NCBI GenBank assembly: GCA_022605955.1 | Contig: JAKCOZ010000007.1 | Coordinates: 33,086,991 to 33,150,990 of the forward strand | Direction: 5' to 3' | DNA: 64,000 nt | From: Rallus limicola | Taxonomy: Eukaryota; Chordata; Aves; Gruiformes; Rallidae | Shown here: positions 11,901 to 25,100 of the stretch, piece after piece | How positions within the stretch are numbered: position 1 is the first letter of the stretch | Layout: every line of letters begins with the position of its first letter | Made by a program: the position numbers and the translations under genes | Notes under the pieces: model-generated | What the model was told of the DNA's origin: nothing | The model's database searches: none | The model's input: the letters and a program-made list of their open reading frames with translations, nothing else

Positions 11901-14201
11901 TTTTAGATGACATTGTAAGAGACAGAAATGTCAGGGCCAAGGCACAATTTGAAGTATGAATATACAAAAACATGGTAATGTTGGATGTTCAAGGCATAGG
12001 TCTTACAGGTTTTATTCTGCAGTATAGATTTGTGGTTTATAAAAAGGTATTTTAATATGCATATATCACTTGGGAGAGTAACTAGACATAAGAAATGTGT
12101 CACCAAAGCAAAATAAAATAAAGCTGATATCAAACTTTCAGAGGTTTTAGCACAACAGAGAAAATAATCCCTTTGGAAAGAAAAATCCAGGTGACCTAAA
12201 GAGTAGATATGTTTCCACAGACCCTCTTTTATTTTTTCTTTGTGAATAAGAGTGGTGATTCCAGGCTTTGCTTGCTAATCCAACCTTCATGCTATAAGGA
12301 AAACAAAGTTTATGGTACATAAAGTGTGGTACACGTAAGTAAGTGAATGAAAATATAGACCTAAGTCAAGTGGGAGTCTGAGTTAATCAGAGGTAAGTAA
12401 TCAATCGAAACAAGGCAAAAATACCTAATTGCAGCTGTAGAAGACTTTGTAAAAAATGTAGTTACAAACAAGTGACAAGCCTGGGATAAATTCAGATGAG
12501 ATGCAGGATTCTTGGGTTTCATCTGGAAATCATGTCAGGAGGTAGAGTGAGTAGCCAGAATGAAGCAGTAAAGAGTTCAGTATAATTTAAAATTTAAAAT
12601 AAATAAGATATTCAAAGATTTATGGGCTAACACTGAAAACCTAATATGAATTGTGTAGAAAATATTTCCTGAAGGAGAAATCAGGGGTCATTAAAAGGTT
12701 GCTTTTAACTAATGCTGCTTGATTGGTTGTTAGTGTTCAGCTTCCTCTGAAGTGACAACGCGTTAGAGTGACCGTTGCCCTCTGCCAGCAATTATTGGTG
12801 CTCTGGCAATTGCACTCAGTTTTAATCAATTAGAGTCCTGAATGGTGCTTTTCTTGGTTTCAAACAAAAGAATTGACTATTGGATCAGAGATGTCCACTT
12901 CTTTTTGGCAGCTTCCTGTTTTCTTTTGGAAAATTTTTGAAGACCCTGTCGGGTTCAGGAATGATCACGACAAATCCCTTTTGGATTAGTATGGGACTCA
13001 TTATGTGATCAGCATTCCAACAGGTACCTGTATAGACAAAAGAAAACAAGAAGTCAATAGCCACCATCCTGGAGCAGAGCAAAAGTCCATCTAGCATCTG
13101 GTTCCAAATCTCCACCAAGGTGTGGGGGTGGCTGTCTTAGAGAAACATTTAGGAATCTCATAGCTGGGAGGTAAGGGATAACAGTTCTTCTTTTCTTCAC
13201 TCTTCTTAGTCTGTTCTATATTCCTAATATTCCTAATATTGAGATTTTGGCTTAAGCTTTGAAGAATGAGCTTGAACAACCAGGATATATCTGTTAGCAA
13301 TATTTATAGTTTTGGGTATTCTTGTTATCTGTATGAATATAAATCTCATCACAACCCCACTGACTCACTTATGTCAGGAGTTCCCAGATTCAGGAGCGTG
13401 TGTCATTAATGATGCATAAGCTGTCTCAAACACAGAACAAATTTTGCCTCAACAGTTGAACATGCCCATGGAAAAAATCCATGAATAGCCTTGTATGGAC
13501 ATGGTGGTGCTGCACCATTACCCATGTCGAATGGTGAGCCAGGAGATCCCTGTCAGAGGCAAACACTGTGACACTGGTTTTAGAATACAGTTTTCACTAA
13601 CAGGATCAGTTTGAAGTATTCCTATTTTCTTACCATGTGTTCCTGCCCCATATTTTGGCATTATGTCTTCTCAATTATGGCAATGCAGCAGCTTGGTAGT
13701 TGTATTGCAAAGTGTCTCTGGGAACTGCTGCCGTGCTCCAGTTCACTGCACAGCCAAGCAAACAACTGTGCTTGCACAACTAGATGGCTAACTTCGCTGC
13801 TGTGGTTTTGTGGTATGAATCTGCTATTGTTTCCTTCCACTCACTCATCTGTCTCCATCTATTGTTGTATTTAGAGTGGGAGAGGACCCTTTCTGTTTGT
13901 GTCCATGGCAATTTGAGGACAATTGTGTCTTGTCCCTCTTCAAAGTCTTGCATTACCTGAAAAACATACCCCAAAGTGTATTGGAAGGCCATGTGTTATA
14001 AAACCAAATCCTTCCAGGATAATATTTTTTCCCTTACATTTATTATTCTAAATACTTTTTTAAAATACATTTTCATATGAAACATTATGTTTATAGAAAA
14101 TTAAATATCTGGTATAAAATCATATATTAGACACAGATGAAGTACAGCTCAAAAAATGACAAGACAAGGAAAAAGCCCCAGAATAGTATATCTGACTGAA
14201 T
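8992..14201. other. Unique noncoding sequence, no gene seen
   Basis: About 5.2 kb with no recognised exon, RNA gene or transposon. ORFs up to 109 codons (10415-10744 plus, 11283-11612 plus) match no domain, overlap ORFs on other strands and have no splice context that I can defend. T/G-rich low complexity lies at 9575-9602, and a short tandem TATTCCTAA occurs near 13218-13240. The stretch 12720-12870 has a conserved-noncoding look (see findings). Confidence 0.55.
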
Positions 14202-14440
14202 ATCATAGAATCATAGAATTGTAGGGGTTGGAAGGGACCTGGAGAGATCATGGGGTCCAACCCCCTGCCAAAGCAGGCTCCCTAGATCATATTGCACAGA
14301 TAGGTGTCCAGACGGGTCTTGAATATCTCCAGAGAAGGAGACTCCACCACCTCCCTGGGCAGCCTGTCCCAGGGCTCTGTCACCCTCACTGGGGAAAAGT
14401 TCTTCCACATGTTGGTGCGGAACTTCCTGTGCTCCAAAGA
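14202..14440 (-). mobile_element. CR1 LINE 3' fragment, second subfamily
   Basis: It begins with ATCATAGAATCATAGAATTG, the reverse complement of the CR1 3' terminus, followed by GGTTGGAAGGGACC. It then runs through the 3' UTR into the ORF2 C-terminal region, where the minus strand encodes LGQAAQGGGGVSFSGDIQDP (14507-14211) in a shifted frame. The phrase CTTGAATATCTCCAGAGA and the shared layout make it the same subfamily as the plus-strand copy at 53789-53986, distinct from most other CR1 copies here. It is truncated at about 14440. Confidence 0.92.
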
Positions 14441-14833
14441 TTTTTATGTTCACAAAGATTTTTATTTGATTTCCAATTTGAAGGGGATGTTTTGTTGTTA
14501 AAACCAAGTTTAGTTTTGGAATTGAGGAAAATAAAATAAAAAAAGAAACAATTTGGAAAACTTAGTTTGATTCAATAACAAGGAAAATGTTAATTACATT
14601 TCACTGCATGCAAAGACTTCTGGTGGACCTCTTCCATCAAGATGAAGTGAGCTTTTAAAATTCAGGTGACAAAAACCCAAACTCTTGACAAATCATAAAG
14701 AGAAATATTTAACAATAAAATGGAGTCTGCTTCTGAGAGTTCTTCTGGAATATATTAATATATAAATTAAAAGAAGCAGACAGCAGAGAAGCAGCTGAGT
14801 TTCACTTTTTAACAGTTCTAGGATACATTCAGT
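14441..14833. other. AT-rich spacer between two CR1 copies
   Basis: No gene is seen. It includes an A-rich stretch (14525-14550) and an AT-rich run (14749-14773). Nothing else was recognised. Confidence 0.6.
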
Positions 14834-15172
14834 ATCATGGAATCACACACCCATAGAATGGTTTAGGTTGGAAAAGAACTCAAAGCTCATCTAGTTCCAA
14901 CCCCCTGCCATGGGCAGGGACACCCTCTGCTAGACCAGGTTGCCCAAAGCCCCATCTAACCTGGCCTTGAACACTGCCAGGGAGGGGGCAGCCACAGCTT
15001 CTCTGGGCAACATTTGTGGACTCCTGAGGGCTGCTCTCAGTCCATTCTCTACCCAACCTGTAGTTGTTGGGTTTTCCCTGACCTGCATGCAGGACCTTAC
15101 ATTTGGCCGTGTTGAACTTTATGCAGTTTGCAGGGCTCCACCTCTCAAGCCTGTCAAGGTCCCTCTGGATAG
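14834..15172 (-). mobile_element. CR1 LINE fragment with an internal deletion
   Basis: The left end shows a mutated CR1 3' terminus (ATCATGGAATCACACACCCA TAGAATGG), then the 3' UTR and the coding tail with TGCCCAAAGCCCCATCTAAC. Near 15010, just after CTTCTCTGGGCAAC, the sequence jumps to a much more upstream part of ORF2. The minus-strand frame 15230-14880 reads IQRDLDRLERWSPANCIKFN and then TAKCKVLHAG, followed directly by the 3' tail. Several hundred bp of ORF2 normally between these blocks are missing, so the copy was internally deleted or inserted as a rearranged cDNA. It is dead. Confidence 0.92.
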
Positions 15173-18100
15173 AGAAGTATATTGGATGACAGCTATAATT
15201 AAGCAGTTTCCCACAGCTCCATTCAGGCACAGTTTCACAACGACCCTCCTTTACCTTCTACTCCTTCTGTTGTCACGTGTGCTTCTGGAGGTGCAGAGTC
15301 ACCTGAGTCTGAACTATTCTGGCAAAGGAGCATGTGGTAGGAATGGGGACAAAGAGGTGATGGATGCCATGAGAGAGGGATTTTAAAGAGAACCCCTCAC
15401 TGAAGGACCTGTCTCTCTTCCAAATAGCTTGATGTGAATCTGGGAGGGCTATGACAGGCCCAAATAAGAGGTTTTTTTTCCTGACCCTCAATAGATCAAC
15501 CACTCTGCCGAGAAGTGGCTGCTCATTAAATCACAGTCACCCAAATATTGCTACTCTGTCTATAGCTGAATTCATGACCAAAAGCATTGTTTCTGGGAGT
15601 CTTGCAGGAGAAACCATGTGCCTAATTTTAAGTTGCTGCATAGTCTATATAAACTTATGAGTTTGGATTTAAGATTTAGGAAAAATATAGTTGCTGTAGC
15701 TCACATTTAATGGGTGAGTAGTTCACAAGACAGTGTGTATTAGGGACAAAAATCATAGAGTAAGGAACTGACTTTATTTCACGGAAATCAAAAAAGCCTG
15801 TTCTTCTCCCTGTCCTCCAGCATACCTTTCCCACCAATTTCTCCCATGCCACTGGATGACCACACTCCTGGGATGCAGCCTCTTTTCTCTTTTCTTTTTC
15901 TTTTTTTCTTGTTTTTAAAATAGAAATTGAAATTGCTCTACTAGTGTAAATTTCAGTGGTACCCAATACTAAGTCTCATCACATTTCTGTGTTTAGGAAG
16001 CTGGTGGTAATTAAAAAAAAATAAAATTAAACCTCAGTAGTTTTTAAAATAACCTTTGACAATCTTCAGTCTGTAGTTGTGAAAGATCTGGTAAGTAGCT
16101 GCCAGAACATACAACTTTGTGCACTGAATAGTTAAGATGCAGTAAGCTGCATTTCAGGGAAAGGAAGTCTTTAATTACCAAATGAGTCTTTAGAGAGCTT
16201 TGTGTTGGCATGTGGCACTAGCAGACACACCCCTGAGACTGAGATGGACACTGTTTCTTCAAGGTGAACTACAAAGTGGTGAGGAGATCTTTTTTATTAC
16301 TTTACAGCACAAAAAGAGGTCTTGATACCTGAAATGTTATAACCTGTCCTTCAAAAAAGGTCTTTCAGGGAAAGCAGAAAAATGAATATCTAATTGAAAA
16401 ATAAATAAAGAAAAACAACCTCCAAATCCCAGGTTAATTCCCACAGAAAGAGAGGGGGTTGTAATTTAAGGTAGGGATGATCAAAATGCATCGGTGGTGT
16501 TGTGTATTTGCATCAAACCCTAAGACAGTTCTTATGGTATCAGTAAAATATGGGAACCTCATCCCAGAAGAACATACAGTCAAAACACAGAGTGGAATGT
16601 TTGCAGTACTAATTAATGCTGCATCGTAGCACAAGGTCCAGACAGAATGATAGGCTGCATCAAGGACTCGATGTCTCTAATTTGGGGTGTTTCTTTAGAC
16701 TACCTAGAGTTTGTGGACTGAATCACAGTACTTAAGCTGTGGTTAAATTTTCCTTAGTCTTTGGTACAAGGACAGTTTCATATCTCACCCTTAAGGCTAG
16801 AAGGTACACTCAAACACAGAGGTCAAACAATTAAGTGTTTCCTTCCTCTGTTGGTTTTCCAATCAAGATACTGGTGTCTAAAGAGTCCTGAAATAAAATA
16901 TAATAAAATATAATCTATGTTTTTTTAAATAAATAACCTACCCTTTAGGAGGACAGAAAAAGGAGGCCTTTTATGGTTTGAATGAGAAGTTTCTCTGCTG
17001 CGCAATAGGAATTGTCTCTAGGGAATACGGGAATCTCTAATCTTCATATTGTATCTCGGCAGTTTCCCTTTTATACCCAGATGCTCTGTTTTTATCCCAC
17101 AAAATTGGGATCACTACAAATTATCACTGGTCCAAGATTCAGTCCACTGCAGCTGTGCATGATGGTGGCTTTACTTTACATATCATGCTGCTATATAAAT
17201 TATTTGAATTTTTTTCTGAAGCATTTTCATTTCTTACTATTATTTTAGTTATTTAAAGCCTAGTTCTCTTTACTGCTTTGATGACTTAAAATCTAGAATT
17301 GAATTATTTGTTTATATTCATCCTTCTGGGTCCTGAATTTGTCTCTGTTTGCACGAAGAATGTCTGCCACGTGCTTCTTCAAATCTCTTTTTCCTTCTTA
17401 GGTAGTGTACACGGAAGCAGTGTAAGAATTTCAGTGGAGCTTTGCTGATTTATGCTCTCCTGCCAAGTGGAAGTCCCTCTGTGAGCATGGACACTGCACA
17501 AGTGGTAAGCTCTGAATGCCTGGGAAATGCAGAAGGGAGATGCATGGTGCGACTTGTGAGACCCTCCCTCACACATGCCTAAGGCTCAGGTCGACAGTTT
17601 AACATCTCATCATGAATTTTAAGGATTATTTTATTTTTTCTCCTGTGACAATCTAGAATACTTCAGGGTGAGTCAGGAGCTATGAGGAACACATCAGACA
17701 GCAAATCTGTAGGAGAAAGGCTGAGCTGGGGCCAGTTGTTAAAGCTGTGCTGATGTGACCACGCCACATAGCACAGTTTGATTCGTAGTCAGAATAGAAA
17801 AGTCTCACTTGCCATACACCCATCCTGCGAAACCCTTAGAGGGAGTTTTGCTTTCCATTTTTGTCGGCTTCTGAGGGCTTTGGGTCAAGCCTGTGTGCCA
17901 AAGCTTGCCATGTCCTGGGGAAAAAAATAGAGAAAGACAGTGTTAGCTTGACTGCATCGGTTGACAGTCACCTCTGTGAGACCCTGTCTCTTGAAAATCA
18001 GTGAGAAGCTGCTGGCGTGACCCGCTGGTGAACTGCAGTGAGGGGGGAAGGAGCAAATATTCCAAGGAGATGAAGCAAGAGATGCACTTGCATATGATGC

Positions 18101-19362
18101 GAAATAACTGCTGTACAAAGGAAAAGTGATTGTAGCCAGCATAGCCAAGCTGGTATTTCATGACCTTCTGACTTCAGAGTTCAAGATATCTTAATTTCTT
18201 TTTTGCTGGAGGCTTCTAAGTTGGGGGAGGAGGAGTTAGTAGTGATGAGGCAGGAGAGAGTAAATTTCCTTTCTAAAAAATACTCTTCTTCCGGTGGAAG
18301 CAGTGTATTGTTTCTTGAAATGGACAAAGTTATTTTCTAACTTCCCTGTATCCTGTCACCTGGCCCTTCCTTCCTCCTCCCGATACCACAGTAAAATACA
18401 CAAACACACGAGCTGTGCGTTATTTGCTTTGCAGCAGGATTTATATTCTGATCAAGGGTGGTGATTTATACTTGTCGGATTTTCTACAGACCACATTCCA
18501 GATGTGGAATGAATTTTACTGGCATTTATTAGTCACTAGGGGTGGCTGAGGATGGCTTCCTTTATACCCCTGACATTTATGCTCTGTGTAGCTTCCCTTT
18601 TCCTTTCAATTATGTTTTTCCTTTAAAAAGAGTAAAAACAAAAGGAAAACAAAAGGAAAATAAGTCCATTCTATAGTAGCACAGACCTAATGGGGCAGAT
18701 TACGTTTATGGAGAAGGACGTTTGGAACAGAAATCCTGTTCTTCTAATAAGGAAAAAACAAAAACAAACACACACATCCCCCACCCCCAACTACCTTTAT
18801 TAACAAGCTGTTGCTGATGCTTCCGATATTTTAATCACCTTTACCAATGTTGTGGTGTCAGCACTGACTTTCTAAACTTCCCTGTTCTAACAACTGAGCT
18901 TTAACTCCATGTGGTAGTATTGAACCGTTAACTATGTCTTTACAAATTGAGACCTAGATGAAAAATGTAACCTAAAGGGAAGGTATGAGATAAGTCTTCC
19001 CAAAAGAATGAGTAGCTACAGCTTCTTGTGTATTCTTTACTATCAAAAGGTTGTTTATATGGCTAGAGCAAAAGAAAGTTAGGCTTGAGACACTCCACAA
19101 GCTGCATGAAACAAGGACTGTGTTCAGAACATGTGTTTTAAGGAAAGCAAGTAATGTTAAGTTCAAAGAGCTATAATGTGAAATCAGATTTGTGGGTGGG
19201 TTTCTTGAGGCTCACAGGAAATAGAATGGAGCTGCTCTCTTCTCACAGAGTGTAGTCACTGTGTGTTTTTACCATGTGGTCTGAAATGGTGTGAAAAACT
19301 GATGGGTGCCACATATGATCCAAAATTTACAGAGCAGCAGAGGGAGTGGCCATGAAAAAAGT

Positions 19363-19380
19363 GGGTGGGTGGGAAAAGGG
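19363..19380 (+). other. G-quadruplex motif
   Basis: GGGTGGGTGGGAAAAGGG has four runs of three G separated by loops of 1, 1 and 4 nt. This fits the canonical G3+N1-7 pattern and has very short loops, which are known to favour stable parallel quadruplexes. It sits in unique sequence away from any gene I can support, so a role is not implied. Confidence 0.85.
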
Positions 19381-22300
19381 AAAATAACTCTTGGGAGACA
19401 AAAAGTGTTTTGATAAAATCAAACAGATTTGGTAGATAGAGATGGGATTAAAAGCCAACCTGCATTACATGGGGGTTAATCCACCTGCTGCTATTCCTCC
19501 CAATTGAAATTCAATTCCCACATTGCAACAACTCTTCAAGTCCTGACCAAAAAGCACTTCTGCTTGTGAACACCTGGTCTGTCACTGGGTTGAACACTGT
19601 GTCTGGTAGGGAAGGTCTAATGCAGTCCCATAAAGCAATTTTTACTTTCAAACTAAAATCAAACTGTACAATTCTGATATAAATTTGGTGCTTGCTGACA
19701 GCCAGATGAGGCTTGATTCTGCTGAGCACATAACAGCCTTTCTTATACTGCCTTTCAGCAGAGAGATGAGTTTCCACAAAGACAATTCCCAGTGAAACGA
19801 GTAAGAGGGTTTCAATGAACTTTGGTGGAGGTTTGGACCTGTCTCTTGTGCCACTTGAAAAAGCCCAGAAACAATGACCACAGGAGACACATAGAGATAT
19901 TTTATGACATGGCTTCTTTAAGGACGTGCAATCAGTTTGGGTGAAGTAAGCCCTGTGGAAGCAGAAAAGAGCTCTCCGAAGTTTTTCAGGGATATGCACA
20001 GTCTGAGAGCACAGGATGAGTGCAAACAAATAAGTAAGAGAAGAAGTGGCTGGAGCAGATAAGAACAGCTCAGGGAATTATTTATAAGATGTGAGAAACC
20101 AGACAGCATACGTGATGGGTTTAACTCTGATGGACCCACTAGCTACCAGCAGTACTGACTTTAAAGGGTTCAAAATCCCTGTGACAGCTGAGATCAATGG
20201 GATCCTGTTCTCTCTGGTATTTATTAGATGAAGGTTAGGTTAATGGATTAACTTGTCAGGTGAATTTGATAGTTGGTTCATATAGTAAATACTATCCCTT
20301 ACAGGGAAATAATAGCTGACTCTTTTGACCATGACCTAGCACATTAAAACAGGGCAGCTCTTTGCCCTGTGTTGCTTTTCAGGAGAACAAACAAAATGTG
20401 TAAGTCTGATGCATATGTTTATGATGTGGGTGAGGTTATTTCTCATAGCCAATAACCAAAACAGTAATAATAAGCAAAAAACCCACAAAACAACCCAAAG
20501 CACCTGACATTGTGATTTATCCTTACAGGGATGGACTCAAAACAAGCATGTTGCCACATGGGGATTGATTCGCTGGTCCACCAAGACCAACGTGAATCCT
20601 TGTTATCATTTCAATAAGCATTAGATCAAACCTTAGCTTCTCAGACACTGTGCTTCAGCTCAGCTAGGGAAACTGCTTTTCCCATTACAGCCTGTGGGTC
20701 AGACTCTGGGTCAGCGCCAGGTGCTCGGCAAAGCAGATAGCTGACTGCTGGGTGCAGAAATGCTCACAGTGCTGGTGCTTAGCTTCTGTAATGAGGACAT
20801 GGGACAGGCAGGCGGGGGTCGTGGGAGGAGTTGAGATACCTGTGGAAGGGGAAGGAAAAGCAACTTTACTGCCTTCTCATAACTTCATCTGCATTCCCCT
20901 CCAGCATAGCCCTGCATCCCCGCTCAGCCTCTTCTCTGTCACATCCACCATTTGAAGCCAGAGCAGACCCCTCTCACACCTCTCCAATGGGACAGCGCCA
21001 CTCTGTTCTGTCTCTGAAAAGCCTTGAGCAGGACTGGGTTGAAAGCTGAAGCTGCTGTAATAAAATCAAGGTGGGACACCAACATTTATCTGTCAGTTTC
21101 TCATCCCTTTTATTTAAAATATAAGGCCAGTGGTGTGCAGTCAGTGATGAATTATTTCTTCTTTCTGGACTAACAACCCATGTCACAACAGTTAGGAATC
21201 CCAGTTCCATTAACAGCTGGGTCAAGGTGCTGCATGTTTTAATCCTGTATGTTTTATGTATTAGCTCTATCACAGTCTGCAGTGCTACTGTCATGTTTAT
21301 AGGCATCTATATGACTGGTGGGTTTTTCATATTTTCCTCCCACTGTGTGCTGTGGTAGTCAAGATATTGCTGTCTTTAAAAAAATACGCTTTCAAGATGC
21401 TGATATCTCCAAGTCCTGAACACGAGCAGAGTCACTAGTAGGGATTGACCAGGCTTTATGCTTTTGATGTAAAAATTGCAGCAAGAGAAATGTTCTTAAT
21501 CCCCAAGGCAGGAAGAGCCGCGACTGGCCAGTTTCACTAGGAAACCACTGGCAACGGGAAGAATTCAAGGTCTGCAAGTGAACCCGCACAAGGCTATGCC
21601 TGCCTATGGTGCAGCAGAGCAGTGATGGCATGCTTTGGGCTAGGGCTAGTACCAGAAGGCTGTCAGGATTGCGCTGAATCCCAAATCACAAGAGAAAGCA
21701 AACTAATAAACTCCTCTGGGGCTTGCAGCTCTCTGCTGCCCTTCAGCATGGTCCCATCCTCTCAAGGATAAGTAATCTGTAGGATATTCCCAGAGCTGCT
21801 GTTCTCAGCTCTCCAAGGTGTTCTACCTGTGTCTGACCCCTTTGCTATTTGGAGACCTTGGTGCATAGATCACAGGGTCATGAAAGCTCTTCACTCTTGT
21901 ACTATGTTAAGAGTATTTTTGAAGGAAAGAACTTGGGGAAGCCAGTGTAGCTTTGTAATCAGAAAGAAAATAAACTGAGGCTGTGACTTGTGAGGAAATC
22001 CCAGCAGCAGCACAAAATAGGACACAAGGGATCGAGCTCTCCTGATGACAGGGTCAGTACCTGTGTAGTTCTTTCTGTATCTCCTGCAATACATGGCAAA
22101 GGATGTGGCTTTGACATCCTTGTTTGAATGGTTTATCACCTGCATCTCTGAACATGGGCTAGAAGGACCCCAGTCTGCAAGGGACATGTAGACATCCCCA
22201 CACCTGGAAACTGCCACAGTAGTGGTGTGTCTGAGCAGGCAGGCAAGGGAGTGCTTTATTCACTCAGGGTGCCCTTGGAGTCAGCTGGCTTGTGGCACAC

Positions 22301-25059
22301 CTTAAGTCAACTTCACACTGCATGCTGCATTTCTTATTCTCATCAGAGGCTGCGGAGATATAAAACACAGCCTTGCCTGCTTTTGCTAAACTTTCCCAGG
22401 CTTCCTTCGGGGAGATAAGTAGGGCCCTTGGGGTGTTAGCACAAGTAGGCAGAGTGTATTTCTCCCTTGGCTTATACAGCCAGAAGCCAGCCAGCATCTG
22501 TCCTGGAGGTGAGTTAGAAAAGGATTGTGACAGAGGAAGATGCAGAGGCATGACCCAGAAGAGATGACTAATAAAAAATGACTTAAGAGCTCTTCTCCAA
22601 GGATCAAAGGTTAAGTCTAGGTCAATTGTAATAACCGCATTGCTTCACCAGTCAGGACATGTGCAGTCTCCTAGAGGAACTTCTAAAGTATGTTCTCAAA
22701 TGGCATTAAAGTGGCTACCATTTGCAAAAGGTTTGGCTCCCCCCACATTTGGTAGGCATAGTTTTACACCAGCCTGGAGCTTGTCAGTACCAGGCTCAAA
22801 GGATGATTTCTTTTTGCATAACCTTCTCAGTGAACAGGGATTTTTCTCTGGGCAAAGCCAAGATTGCAGAGTTCCCTGCAAGCATCCTCCCCTTCAGCCT
22901 TGCGAAGCATGGAAAGAGAAATTTAAATGTTCTCACTCCCATGGCTGAGACTATTATTGCTGCTCAAAAGGAACTAAGTAGTGTTTATTTACTTATCCTA
23001 GAAATGGATGAAAGAGTGTGAGAACAGCAAAATACAGGAAAAAAGGATGAATAAAGAAAGGAGCCTGTCTGTCTGCGCTATACAGAGGACTGCTGTGGAG
23101 AGATACCCAAGCTGATGCAACATAAGCTACCCAAAGAATCAGAAGTAGGGCAGCATCCTACACGGCAAGGTTTTAAACACTAGGATCCAATTCAACTTCC
23201 AGGCATCCTTTGTTCTCTTCTGCAAAACTTGGCAATGCTGCTGCATGTTTCAGTTTCACACACTGGTTTGGGAAGTGCTGATTCAATGGGATGTTTCTCC
23301 TGCCAGTGCCTGAGCTTGCTGCCTTGCTGGTAATGGGAGTTTAGTCACAGCATTTCTCCTGACACATACCTGCCCACCCTGTTGTCATTATCAGTTTAAG
23401 TATTTCCGTCTCACACAAGAGGCACACAGTAAAAATATATCACAAAGGCTAAAAAGATTTAGTCATCGTCAGCAGTTCGGTTAAGCCTACATAGCTGACT
23501 GCTCAGAAGAAATAAGATTCTTAATTGGATAGTTTTCTATTTGAAAAAGCAGTATGGCTTAGTGTGGAGCTTATCCTAATGAAACAACTGTCCAGAAGCA
23601 TTAGTGGGCAGCACAGGGGGTGGCTAACTAGTCACTACAAAACCCTTCTGTCCATCAGCTACTTACCATTATCTTTTAAAGGACACACTTTATTTTTTTC
23701 CTGTGCAACACTGATTAGCACTATTAGACACCGCTCATTTGCACATTAATAGGAGAATATCTTCCCTTTTGGTCTGGCCGGATGATAATCCTGTGCATTT
23801 TCAAGGTGAGCTCATTGCAAGGCTGCTTTGAGCTTTTGACAAAGAAAATGGGTTAATAGCTAGACGGAATTATGGTATGGGCAGTTCTTCTGGGTTCTGC
23901 TTTGCACACTTGTTTCTGATGGCCAAGTCCCTTTGAACACCCTTTTACACAGAAATTAATCCAGCCATGTTTGTGTAGAGTGTGCTAAATGCTGTGTGCG
24001 GGGCAAAGGAGACACACGGGTAATTCTTGCCATAGATGCTACATATGGGATGAGGAAAAAGGTCCTACCCTGTTATTCACTATGACACTAACCTGGGCTG
24101 GGGACCTCACTGGAAGTGACTCTATTTCACAGTGAAATTGCAATAATGAAAATGTCACTTAAGCTTAATTCTCCTCACAAGATTATTAGTCAAGACTTTT
24201 CAGAAATTTTTGTGGGGAATTGTTGCTTCCATTTACTCCAGTAGAACAGTACTTGGCGAGCACTGAGTGCTTCTGATAATCCCCCTATAAATATCTGAGA
24301 GAGGGAGTCAAGAGTTCTTGGCAATTTCTTCAATATGCACGGTATTCATATGATTATTCCAGATTTTACAGCAGATTAAAACTTGTCTTCAGACTTTACA
24401 ATGAATGATGTAGAGAACTGAGACTGTTTTCTTTTCCTGGTCAATGGACAAGCAGGTGTTTAGATCTTTATTTGCCCCTTGAATTCTTTTTAAAAGAATA
24501 TTTTACCATGCAAGTGAAGACCAGACTGAAGGCTGTTCATCAATTAAGTATGTCACATACCACAGACACTGATACTCAGAAATCAATGTGTGCATTGTTT
24601 TTCCTGGCTATTGGACCTACATAGAAGGTTCTTCTTCTCATTTTAAAATTTTATAAAATTGGATAAACTGGCAGAGCCCCCCAGCAACTTGAAGTGAGAA
24701 ATTATCTACTCATGGAGGAGGAAGAGGAAGCATGTGTGTGTAGGAAATAACTAAGACTAAAAGACTATGTGAGCCCTGTTCTTTATTCTTTTACAAAAGG
24801 AAACAGAATCTAGAGATAAACGTTGTGTCTGGTTCAACTATAGCAGTTCCAGAAGTCCTTCCTGCCTGACAGAGGAATGGCAGGAGAAAAGCTAAAGCAC
24901 TTGAAGCACACTATTTATTGGTGACCAGATTTTCTGTATGTGTATCTTTTATAACAGCCTTTTCCCATAACTGCCTCTGCCTGTCTAGATGCAGTACTGT
25001 TTGAGATGCCTTTCACCATATTAACTTATTGTTCCATTTGTGGGTGAAAACCCTGAAAT

Positions 25060-25100
25060 TGTCTTTTTTTTTGTCTTTTTTTTTTTTTGTCTTTTTTTAA
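25060..25100. repeat. T-rich pseudo-tandem (GTC followed by a T-run, three times)
   Basis: Three blocks of GTC followed by runs of 7 to 14 T follow one another directly. This is a simple low-complexity tract grown by slippage. It is not a LINE poly-A tail, because CR1 elements lack one and no other element abuts it. Confidence 0.85.

Noticed and set aside
14940..15386. 148-codon plus-strand open frame
   Set aside because: It is the antisense shadow of the minus-strand CR1 fragment and continues into unrelated flank.
16785..16850. Possible second ancient CR1/L3-like tail on the minus strand (CCCTTAAGGCTAGAAGG, then AGAGGTCAAAC)
   Set aside because: Only two short phrases resemble the family, with poor spacing, so I could not support it.
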